This document shows positions 1-5,839 of a DNA stretch of 8,475 bases, piece by piece. The DNA comes from an uncultured Simplicispira sp. (GTDB lineage: Bacteria > Pseudomonadota > Gammaproteobacteria > Burkholderiales > Burkholderiaceae_C). The DNA lies in the NCBI GenBank assembly GCA_903882725.1, contig CAIRYF010000463.1, positions 1 through 8,475 on the forward strand, in the 5' to 3' direction. The first letter of the stretch is position 1. Each line of letters begins with the position of its first letter. Under the pieces are notes generated by a model. It was not told the DNA's origin. It saw only the letters and a list, made by a program, of their open reading frames with translations, and did no database searches. The position numbers were made by a program, and so were the translations under genes.

Positions 1-276
1 CGGGCCGACGATACGGTCGCGGTAGCCCTGCGCGGCGGCCTGAGGGTCGATCTCCAGCGCCCACAAGCGCGCCACCTCGGGGATGGCCGTAACCTGGTTG
101 CCAATGCTCAGGCCAAACACCTGGCCGACGTTGGACGCTGGGTCGGTGCTGACCAGCAGCACCCGCTGACCCTGCGCAGCCAGCTGCATCGCCGTGGCAC
201 AGGCCAGCGAGGTCTTGCCCACTCCGCCTTTGCCCGTGAAAAACAGAAAACGAGGTGCGTTGTCAAGAAATTGCAT
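1..276 (-). CDS. arsA: Arsenite efflux pump ATPase ArsA, N-terminal 92 residues (gene continues past left edge)
   Basis: ArsA is the cytoplasmic ATPase that binds arsenite or antimonite and drives extrusion through the membrane pump ArsB. Visible: the protein starts MQFLDNAPRFLFFTGKGGVG, with the deviant P-loop GKGGVGKT at residues 15-22. The segment LLVSTDPASNVGQVF follows at about 40-54 (switch I / signature region of the ArsA/GET3 group), then ALEIDPQAAAQ near 73-83. From memory this is very close to plasmid R773 ArsA, which begins the same way and has two ATPase halves in about 583 residues. Whether this copy has both halves cannot be seen. The ATG at 274-276 was chosen because it places the P-loop at the family's usual distance; only a weak purine stretch (GAAAG) precedes it. 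The gene lies 34 bp after arsD and is presumably co-transcribed with it. The name is very secure. Confidence 0.96.
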   Translation of the reverse strand, partial: MQFLDNAPRFLFFTGKGGVGKTSLACATAMQLAAQGQRVLLVSTDPASNVGQVFGLSIGNQVTAIPEVARLWALEIDPQAAAQGYRDRIVGP

Positions 277-310
277 AGATACTTTCGGGGTCAGAATGGA
301 CGGGGCGGCT

Positions 311-673
311 TCAGCAGCAGGCACCACCCGAGCAGCAAGTGCCCGTAGATGGCGACTCGGCGGCGGGCAGCGCAATGTCGGCCCAGCGCGCCAAATCGCT
401 GCGGTTGGGGTAGCGCCCGGCCAGTGCCACCTCGCCCGCCACCAGCGTGAGCGGCAAGGATTCTTGGCCCGAGCGCTGCAAAAAGCCTTTCACCAGCGGG
501 TTTTCAGCAAACGCCATCGGCTGCTGCGCCAAGTTAAAGCGCTCAATCTGCGCCCCGTTCTGGCGCGCCCAGTCGGCATCGGCGGAGAAGTTGACGAGGT
601 TCTGGTCCACGTCGGTGCCACACACGCCGCTGCTGCAGCACAGGGCCGGGTCAAAAATTTGGATGGTGGTCAT
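311..673 (-). CDS. arsD: ArsD, arsenite metallochaperone
   Basis: ArsD carries As(III)/Sb(III) to ArsA and raises its affinity; it was first described as a weak trans-acting repressor. The 120-residue protein has the family's usual length. It shows the essential triad C12, C13, C18 in FDPALCCSSGVCGTDVDQ, and two C-terminal vicinal pairs, C113-C114 and C119-C120. R773 ArsD has the same layout, with pairs (from memory) at 112-113 and 119-120, so the first pair appears shifted by one residue here. The central IERFNLAQQPMAF and AGRYPNRSDLARW stretches also match the family. The ATG at 671-673 has a good AGGAAA ribosome-binding site 5 nt upstream. The gene sits 17 nt after the arsC stop and 34 bp before arsA, so arsC-arsD-arsA form one transcription unit. 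Nothing suggests truncation. Confidence 0.97.
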   Translation of the reverse strand: MTTIQIFDPALCCSSGVCGTDVDQNLVNFSADADWARQNGAQIERFNLAQQPMAFAENPLVKGFLQRSGQESLPLTLVAGEVALAGRYPNRSDLARWADIALPAAESPSTGTCCSGGACC

Positions 674-678
674 AGCGA

Positions 679-684
679 TTTCCT
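679..684 (-). promoter_or_regulatory. Ribosome-binding site of arsD
   Basis: AGGAAA on the minus strand lies 5 nt before the arsD ATG, in the short gap after the arsC stop codon. It is the clearest Shine-Dalgarno sequence in the ars operon and fixes the arsD start. arsA, arsC and arsR have only weak ones or none. Confidence 0.7.
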
Positions 685-689
685 GGTTT

Positions 690-1190
690 TCAGTGGGAAG
701 ACAGACCGCGTGCAGTTTCCTGCAGCAGGTTTTTTTGCAACTTCTCAGGCGGCAAATTCAGCAGCAGCGCCAGGCGACGGCCCATGGCGTGCAGCGTTTG
801 GCGAAAGGCCTCGCGCTTGACCTCATCTGGTGCATCGCCCGCCGACGGGTCGGCATAACCCCAGTGCGCACTGGCCGGATGGCCGGGCCAGATAGGGCAG
901 ACCTCGCCCGCGGCGCTGTCACACACGGTGATGATCAAGTCCATGTGCGGCGCGCCGGGGGCAGCAAATGCGTCCCAGCTTTTGCTGTGCAGTCCCTCGG
1001 TCGCAATACCGGCGTGCTGCAGCACCTCCAGCGCCAGCGGGTGCGGCTGCTGCCCAGGCCGGGGGCTACTGCCAGCCGACCAAGCCTGCCAGCGCCGTGT
1101 GGGCGTCTGCGCATCCAAGTGGTTCAGCAGCGCCTCGGCCAGGATGCTGCGGGCGCTGTTGTGGGTACAAAGAAACAAAATATTGCGCAT
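690..1190 (-). CDS. arsC: Arsenate reductase ArsC, low-molecular-weight phosphatase type
   Basis: This enzyme reduces arsenate to arsenite, which the ArsDA(B) system then exports. The 166-residue protein opens MRNILFLCTHNSARS, giving the CX5R phosphate/arsenate loop with nucleophile C8 and R14. The Asp-Pro general-acid motif is at D114-P115 (GYADPSAGD). Two further cysteines in VCDSAAGEVCP, C90 and C98, are placed to form the redox relay used in this family. This is the phosphatase-fold ArsC (as in Staphylococcus pI258), not the glutaredoxin-type ArsC of R773. Which thiol system recycles it (thioredoxin, or glutathione/glutaredoxin) cannot be told. The ATG at 1188-1190 puts C8 at the expected distance; only a weak TAGG precedes it. 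The gene is 62 bp downstream of arsR and 16 bp upstream of arsD. Confidence 0.96.
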   Translation of the reverse strand: MRNILFLCTHNSARSILAEALLNHLDAQTPTRRWQAWSAGSSPRPGQQPHPLALEVLQHAGIATEGLHSKSWDAFAAPGAPHMDLIITVCDSAAGEVCPIWPGHPASAHWGYADPSAGDAPDEVKREAFRQTLHAMGRRLALLLNLPPEKLQKNLLQETARGLSSH

Positions 1191-1252
1191 GGCGTGGGCC
1201 TATCAAAAAGGCAGTGGAATAGAAAGGACGGGGTTTGCTGTGCTTCGCTGCG

Positions 1253-1591
1253 TTAGGCACAGCTGGTGCAGGCGGCCATGGCACCAGTCGGCAGGCAGGC
1301 CTCGGGATGACCGGCGCAGCATTCATCGCTCAGATAGGCGATCAGTTCGACCATCAGGGCGATGTTCGCGCGGTAGCGCTGGTAGCGCCCCTCCTGCGTG
1401 GCGGTCAGCAAGCCCGCCTGCGTGAGCGCCTTCAGGTGAAACGACAAATTGGTGGCCGGCAGCGCCAGCGCGGTGGCAATTTCACCAGCCACCAAACCTT
1501 CCGGGCCTTGCCTGACCAGTAGGCGAAAAACATCCAGCCGCACGCCCGAGGCCAGCGATTCAAAGACAGTGGTAGCAGTTACTTTTTCCAT
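1253..1591 (-). CDS. arsR: ArsR-family arsenite-responsive repressor with C-terminal cysteine cluster
   Basis: ArsR is a dimeric winged-helix repressor that leaves the ars operator when it binds As(III). With ATG at 1589-1591 the protein has 112 residues. The recognition helix region is LPATNLSFHLKALTQAGLL (about 44-62), followed by the wing TQEGRYQRYRAN. The E. coli-type CVC metal site in the recognition helix is absent. Cysteines cluster at the C-terminus instead: C91-C92, C99, C108 and C111 (DECCAGHPEAC, then CTSC). This resembles the C95/C96/C102 site described for Acidithiobacillus ferrooxidans ArsR. An in-frame TTG at 1607-1609 would add six residues, but it lies inside the predicted -10 box and operator, so the ATG is preferred. 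No Shine-Dalgarno sequence precedes the ATG. The gene heads arsRCDA and is likely autoregulated. Confidence 0.95.
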   Translation of the reverse strand: MEKVTATTVFESLASGVRLDVFRLLVRQGPEGLVAGEIATALALPATNLSFHLKALTQAGLLTATQEGRYQRYRANIALMVELIAYLSDECCAGHPEACLPTGAMAACTSCA

Positions 1592-1594
1592 TCG

Positions 1595-1624
1595 GCAATT
1601 ATTCAACAATAGTTGAATAATTGC
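1595..1624. promoter_or_regulatory. Probable ArsR operator (perfect 13-bp inverted repeat)
   Basis: The left arm GCAATTATTCAAC (1595-1607) and right arm GTTGAATAATTGC (1612-1624) are exact reverse complements separated by AATA. The element fills most of the 39-bp gap between the upstream RNase stop and the arsR ATG. It overlaps the predicted -10 box and most of the promoter spacer. AT-rich dyads with an ATTCAA/TTGAAT core are typical of ArsR/SmtB-family operators. The dyad is seen directly; the protein that binds it is inferred from position. Confidence 0.85.
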
Positions 1625-1634
1625 AATGTCTCAA
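1606..1634 (-). promoter_or_regulatory. Predicted sigma70-type promoter of arsRCDA
   Basis: On the minus strand, TTGAGA (1634-1629; 5 of 6 to TTGACA) and TATTGT (1611-1606; 4 of 6 to TATAAT) are separated by exactly 17 bp. The -35 box overlaps the stop codon of the upstream RNase gene, and the -10 box lies inside the inverted repeat. Transcription would begin near 1599-1600, only about 8 nt before the arsR ATG, giving an almost leaderless message. This is a prediction from consensus matching. Confidence 0.6.
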
Positions 1635-3112
1635 TGTAACTGTTCAAAGTCGATAAAGCCGCGCTCCACATTCGTGCCCACCAGCTTCACCCGGATCTTT
1701 TGCCCCACCTCCAGGAACGGCTGCCCCGCCACCAACAAACCCTCCGCCGGGGGCGCGAAGATGCGCACCCAGGTGGCGCTTGGCGTGCGACCGGTGACGA
1801 TGGCGTCAAAGCGCTGGCCCACCAAGCCCTGCATGAACAGCGCCGCCTCAGACTTGCGCACGCTGCGCTCGACTTTTTGCGCCGCGTCTTCTTGGTGCGT
1901 ACAGTGTTCGGCCAGCAGCGCCAGTTCTGCCGTGCCGTAGGGCGAATGCTCGCCCGCCAGCAACGCCTTGACCATGCGCTGACTGACCAAGTCGGGGTAA
2001 CGCCGGTTGGGCGCAGTCGAATGGGTGTAGTCGCGCACCGCCAGGCCAAAGTGGCCGATAGGCTCGCCGTGCGGGTACTCGACCACGTATTCGCCCGAGC
2101 CCATGAGCTTGATGATGACCAACGACAAGTCTGGAAAGCGCAGCGGGTCGGCCTTGCGCTGGCGTGCCAAAAAGCCCTCTAACGCGCGCGAATCGGGCGT
2201 CTTGGGCAAAGACTGGCCGTACTTGCTGGCCACCTCGACGATGCGCAGCCAGCGCTCGGGCGAGCGCACCACCCGGCGCAAGGCACTGGTGCCATGCTGC
2301 GCCAAAAACTGCGCCGTGCAGGTGTTGGTGGCAATCATGAATTCTTCAATCAGCTGGCGCGCGCGGTTTTGTTCCTGCTGGCGAATGCCAACCACGCGCT
2401 CACCCTCGAACACGGCGCGCGGCTGGAAGGTCTCCAAATCCAGCGAACCCTGCTCGCGTCGGTGCGCCCGCATCCGCTGCGCCACGGCGTCTTGCGTGCG
2501 CAATTGCGCGTCCATGCCAGGCACGGCGCGTGCGGCAGCGGGCAGATCACCTTTGCCCTCAATCCATGCAGCCACGGCGTCGTAAGCCAATTTAGCTTGG
2601 TTGCGCACCCGCGCGCGGTGTACGGTGCAATGGCTGACGACGCCATCAAGGCCGACCACCATCTCGGTGACGATGGCCAGCCGCTCCTCACCGGGGTTGA
2701 GCGAGGTAAGGTTGGTAGACAGACGCTCTGGCAGCATGGCAAACACCCGCGCCGAGGTGTAAACCGAAGTGGTGTTGACACGCGCGTGCTGGTCAATGGC
2801 AGAGTTCTTTTTGACCAGCGCATCCACGTCGGCCACGGCGACAAAAATTTTCACTGCCCCGTTGCCCATGCCACCGCAGGCGGTCAGCTGGTCGAGGTCG
2901 AGCGAATCGTCGTTGTCGATAGAGCACCAAGGCAGCGCTGTGAGGTCGCGGATGCGTGGATCGCTCTCGTGCGCCGCAGCACCGATGGTCTGCAATTGCT
3001 GCAAGGCGCCGGGCGAAAACTCGGGCTCTAGGCTGTGCTCGCGCATGGCTTGGGTCGCAATGCGCACCAAATCGCTGCGCTGAAAAGCTTGGTGGGTGTG
3101 GGGTGTGTTCAT
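1631..3112 (-). CDS. RNase II-family (RNB domain) 3'-5' exoribonuclease, compact form
   Basis: The product is a 493-residue, presumably cytoplasmic, processive 3'-5' exoribonuclease. The RNB domain spans roughly residues 50-385. It shows the acidic motif SIDNDDSLDLDQ (64-75), LIEEFMIATN (254-263), HFGLAVRDYTHSTAPNRRYPD (from 354) and a C-terminal S1/OB-like region from about 430. Compared by eye with E. coli RNase II, D66, D72 and D74 match D201, D207 and D209, and R370 matches R500. The position of D210 is Q75. The protein is shorter than RNase II (about 640) and RNase R (about 800), and only about 50 residues precede the RNB domain, so the usual N-terminal cold-shock domains are missing. 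It resembles a short RNase II-like subfamily, so no rnb or rnr symbol is given. The ATG at 3110-3112 has no clear Shine-Dalgarno sequence. Transcription could read on into arsR. Confidence 0.9.
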   Translation of the reverse strand: MNTPHTHQAFQRSDLVRIATQAMREHSLEPEFSPGALQQLQTIGAAAHESDPRIRDLTALPWCSIDNDDSLDLDQLTACGGMGNGAVKIFVAVADVDALVKKNSAIDQHARVNTTSVYTSARVFAMLPERLSTNLTSLNPGEERLAIVTEMVVGLDGVVSHCTVHRARVRNQAKLAYDAVAAWIEGKGDLPAAARAVPGMDAQLRTQDAVAQRMRAHRREQGSLDLETFQPRAVFEGERVVGIRQQEQNRARQLIEEFMIATNTCTAQFLAQHGTSALRRVVRSPERWLRIVEVASKYGQSLPKTPDSRALEGFLARQRKADPLRFPDLSLVIIKLMGSGEYVVEYPHGEPIGHFGLAVRDYTHSTAPNRRYPDLVSQRMVKALLAGEHSPYGTAELALLAEHCTHQEDAAQKVERSVRKSEAALFMQGLVGQRFDAIVTGRTPSATWVRIFAPPAEGLLVAGQPFLEVGQKIRVKLVGTNVERGFIDFEQLH

Positions 3113-3170
3113 GGTTACAGTCTAAGAATTTTTACTACCCACTGGACAGACTCCAGATAGACGGACAACT
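3113..3170. other. Divergent intergenic region between the RNase and P-type ATPase genes
   Basis: These 58 bp must hold the 5' signals of both divergent genes. I see no strong -35/-10 pair in either direction. The only structure is a small dyad, CTGGA (3142-3146) and TCCAG (3152-3156), with a 5-nt spacer, sited 14 nt before the ATPase ATG. It could be a weak operator half-site pair or chance. Confidence 0.35.
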
Positions 3171-5795
3171 ATGCCAACGCCTCCTGCCCAGACACCGCCA
3201 GCGCCCCAAACGTCCCAAGCGGCGGGTGCCTTGCCCGCACTGAGCGGCCTGAGCGGTGCCGAAGCCGCGCGCCGCCTGGCCGCCGACGGCCCCAATGTGC
3301 TGCCGGGCAGCGCGCCCAAATCGGTATGGGCCATCGTGCGCGACGTAGTGGGTGAGCCGATGTTTTTAATGCTGCTGACCGCTGGCGGCATTTATCTGGC
3401 GCTGGGCGACCACACCGAGGCGATTTTTTTGATCAGCTGCGTGTTTGTCGTGATCGGCATCACGCTGGTGCAAGAGCGCAAAACGCAGCGCGCGCTCGAA
3501 TCGCTGCGCGAGCTGTCGGCCCCGCGCGCGCTGGTTATCAGGGACGGCCAAGAGCAGCGCGTTGCGGGCCAGAGCGTGGTGCGCGGCGACTTACTGGTAC
3601 TGCGCGAGGGCGACCGCATTGCCGCCGACGCGCAGCTGCTGCAAGGCCAATTGGAGGTAGACGAATCGCTGCTGACCGGCGAAACAGTACCCGTGGCCAA
3701 GCTGGCGCTGGCCACCAACGCGGAGCCTTGTTTTGTGTTTGCCAGCACCGTCGTCACGCGCGGCACGGGCCTGGCACAGGTACACGCTACTGCGGCACAC
3801 ACGGCGCTAGGGCGCATCGGCACCGACCTAGCGGCCACTGCCGAGCCAGTCTCGGCCCTGCAACAAGGCTCGCGCAAGCTGGTGCGCCGGCTCGGTGCCG
3901 CCGCCTTGGTGCTGGCCAGCATCCAGTTGTTGCTGGGCTGGTGGTGGAACGGCCGAGCGCTGCTGGAGAGCCTGCTCTCGGGCATTGCGCTGGCAATGGC
4001 CCTCTTGCCCGAAGAAATTCCCGTCATCCTGACTGTGTTTTTGGCCATGGGCGCGTGGCGCATCTCGCAGCAAAAAGTACTGACACGGCGCATGACGGCC
4101 GTCGAGGCGCTGGGTGCCATCACCGTGCTGGCGGTAGACAAAACCGGCACGCTCACCGTCAACCGCATGGCCGTGGCAGAGCTGGCCACGACCAACGCAC
4201 ACTTCACGCTCAAGGGTGCCAACGCACTGTCCGAAGCCTTCCACCCGCTGACCGAATTTGCCATGCTGGCCACACCCGCCGAGCCGTTTGACCCGATGGA
4301 GAAAGCCATCCAGCACTTTGGCCACCAGTGGCTGGCCGGCACCGAACATCTGCATGACGGGCGCGAGCCGAGCTTTGAATACGCGCTCTCGGGCGAGATT
4401 TTGGCCATGACGCGGGTGTTTGCCAGCAGCGATCCGGCACCTTCCAGCACCCATTGGCTGCTGGCGACCAAAGGCGCGCCCGAAGCCGTGGCCGACCTGT
4501 GCCACCTGAGCGCTGCGCAGCACAGCGCCATTCGCCAGCAGGTTCAAGCCATGGCAGAGCGCGGCCTGCGCGTGCTGGGTGTGGCGCGCGGACGCTGGAG
4601 CAGCGCGCCCGCCGCGCCGGGCTTGGAGCCGCCGTGGCCACCAAGCCAGCACGACTTTGACTTCGAATTCCTCGGCCTGATCGCGCTGACCGATCCGCCG
4701 CGCCCCGAAGTGCCCGCCGCGCTGGCCGAGTGCCGCCGCGCCGGCGTGCGCGTGGTCATGATGACCGGCGACCACCCCGCCACAGCGCGCGCCATCGCAC
4801 AGCAGGTAGGTCTGTCCGATCGCCCCGAGATCCTCACCGGTGCCGAGCTGGAGGCGCTGGACGACGCCGCCCTGAGCGCACGGCTGGCCTATGTGGACTT
4901 GTGCGCACGCCTCAAGCCCCAGCACAAACTGCGCCTAGTGCAGTTGCTGCGCGCATCGGGCGAAGTGGTGGCCATGACCGGCGACGGCGTGAACGACGCC
5001 CCCGCCCTCAAGGCGGCCGACGTGGGCATCGCCATGGGCGAGCGCGGCACCGACGTGGCGCGCGAAGCCGCCGCGCTGGTGCTGCTGGACGACAGCTTTA
5101 CCCGCATCGTCGCTGCCATACGCCAAGGTCGGCGCATCGACGACAACATCCGCAAGGCCGTGCGTTTTGTCTTTGCCGTACACGTTCCCGTTATCGCGCT
5201 GGCGCTGGTACCGACCTTGCTGCACTGGCCGGCGCTCTTGCTGCCGGTACACATCGTGCTGCTGGAGCTGTTGATCGACCCGGCCTGCTCCATCGTCTTC
5301 GAGGCCGAGGCCGAAGACCCCGGCCTGATGGAGCGCGCGCCCCGTCCAGTCACCGACTCGCCCTTTGCCGCTGCGCCGCTGTTGTTTTCAGCGCTGCAAG
5401 GGCTGGGCATCGCCGCTGTGCTGCTGGCCGCTCAGGCTTGGCTGATAGGCCAAGGCTGGAGCACAGCGCAAGGACGCAGCGTGGTGTTTGGCACGCTGGT
5501 GCTGGGCGTGATGCTGCTGATCTGGGCCAACCGTGACCTCTCACGCCCCGCTTGGTATGGCATGACCGACCGCAACCCGTGGCTGTGGCGCATGGCCGCT
5601 GGCATGGGATTGCTGCTCATGGCAGTGCTGGGTACACCGTGGCTGCGCACACTGATGGGGCTGGAGCTGCCCCCCAGCCAAGGACTGGTTGTGGCCGCCG
5701 TGCTGCTGGCGCTGTGCCTAGCGTGGCTGGAGTTGGTGCGCAACGTGGGACAACGCTGGCGGCGCGACCGGGTCGCACCGCCAGCCACCGCCTGA
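3171..5795 (+). CDS. Cation-transporting P-type ATPase (P2-like, substrate unknown)
   Basis: This 874-residue ATP-driven membrane cation pump has, in order: an N-terminal cation-ATPase segment (about 22-55), M1-M2 (about 57-100), an actuator domain with LTGET (168-172), M3-M4 (about 240-295) with PEEIP at 280-284, phosphorylation motif DKTGTLT with D323, nucleotide-binding KGAPE (434-438), MTGDHPATA (531-539), hinge TGDGVNDAP (603-611), and six C-terminal membrane helices (about 664-853). There is no N-terminal heavy-metal CxxC domain and no CPC in M4, so it is not a P1B copper, zinc or cadmium pump. The layout is P2 (calcium-ATPase-like), but M4 reads PEEIP rather than PEGLP and M6 reads ELLIDPACS rather than the NLVTDG type. 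The ion is therefore uncertain. It stands alone on the plus strand. The ATG at 3171 gives the natural N-terminus; the Shine-Dalgarno sequence is weak. Confidence 0.94.
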   Translation: MPTPPAQTPPAPQTSQAAGALPALSGLSGAEAARRLAADGPNVLPGSAPKSVWAIVRDVVGEPMFLMLLTAGGIYLALGDHTEAIFLISCVFVVIGITLVQERKTQRALESLRELSAPRALVIRDGQEQRVAGQSVVRGDLLVLREGDRIAADAQLLQGQLEVDESLLTGETVPVAKLALATNAEPCFVFASTVVTRGTGLAQVHATAAHTALGRIGTDLAATAEPVSALQQGSRKLVRRLGAAALVLASIQLLLGWWWNGRALLESLLSGIALAMALLPEEIPVILTVFLAMGAWRISQQKVLTRRMTAVEALGAITVLAVDKTGTLTVNRMAVAELATTNAHFTLKGANALSEAFHPLTEFAMLATPAEPFDPMEKAIQHFGHQWLAGTEHLHDGREPSFEYALSGEILAMTRVFASSDPAPSSTHWLLATKGAPEAVADLCHLSAAQHSAIRQQVQAMAERGLRVLGVARGRWSSAPAAPGLEPPWPPSQHDFDFEFLGLIALTDPPRPEVPAALAECRRAGVRVVMMTGDHPATARAIAQQVGLSDRPEILTGAELEALDDAALSARLAYVDLCARLKPQHKLRLVQLLRASGEVVAMTGDGVNDAPALKAADVGIAMGERGTDVAREAAALVLLDDSFTRIVAAIRQGRRIDDNIRKAVRFVFAVHVPVIALALVPTLLHWPALLLPVHIVLLELLIDPACSIVFEAEAEDPGLMERAPRPVTDSPFAAAPLLFSALQGLGIAAVLLAAQAWLIGQGWSTAQGRSVVFGTLVLGVMLLIWANRDLSRPAWYGMTDRNPWLWRMAAGMGLLLMAVLGTPWLRTLMGLELPPSQGLVVAAVLLALCLAWLELVRNVGQRWRRDRVAPPATA

Positions 5796-5813
5796 CCTGC
5801 GCACCACACCACA

Positions 5814-5830
5814 CGCCGCATCCTGCGGTG
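5814..5830. terminator. Small stem-loop between convergent genes, possible terminator
   Basis: CGCCGCA (5814-5820) pairs with TGCGGTG (5824-5830) around a TCC loop, with one G-U pair in the plus-strand RNA. It lies in the 44-bp gap between the convergent ATPase and CDF stop codons, where a shared terminator would be expected. No T-run follows in either direction, so it would be a poor intrinsic terminator. Confidence 0.3.
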
Positions 5831-5839
5831 CAGGGCGGG

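Noticed and set aside
1201..1213. TATCAAAAAGG in the arsR-arsC gap as another copy of the interspersed repeat
   Set aside because: Only about 10 bases match one end of the element and the rest does not follow; too short to support.
194..1256. Plus-strand open frames of 165-269 residues across the ars operon
   Set aside because: They overlap arsA, arsD, arsC and arsR completely, lack recognisable motifs, and have the Arg/Ala/Gln-rich composition of shadow frames.
1592..1609. TTG start for arsR adding six residues (MLNNCR)
   Set aside because: It lies within the predicted -10 box and operator, and the downstream ATG gives the normal family N-terminus. The extra cysteine it would add is therefore not counted.
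1595..1624. The arsR dyad as an intrinsic terminator of the RNase gene
   Set aside because: The stem is AT-rich, has no T-run after it, and overlaps a good promoter. An operator explains it better.
3392..4925. Long open frames antisense to the P-type ATPase (about 379 and 365 residues)
   Set aside because: They are mirror frames of a GC-rich gene with clear motifs on the plus strand. Their translations are low-complexity in Ala, Arg, Ser and Gly and show no domain.
5764..5776. GCGACC-G-GGTCGC palindrome at the end of the ATPase gene
   Set aside because: It lies in codons for the C-terminal Arg/Val residues, has almost no loop and no T-run; likely chance in GC-rich DNA.
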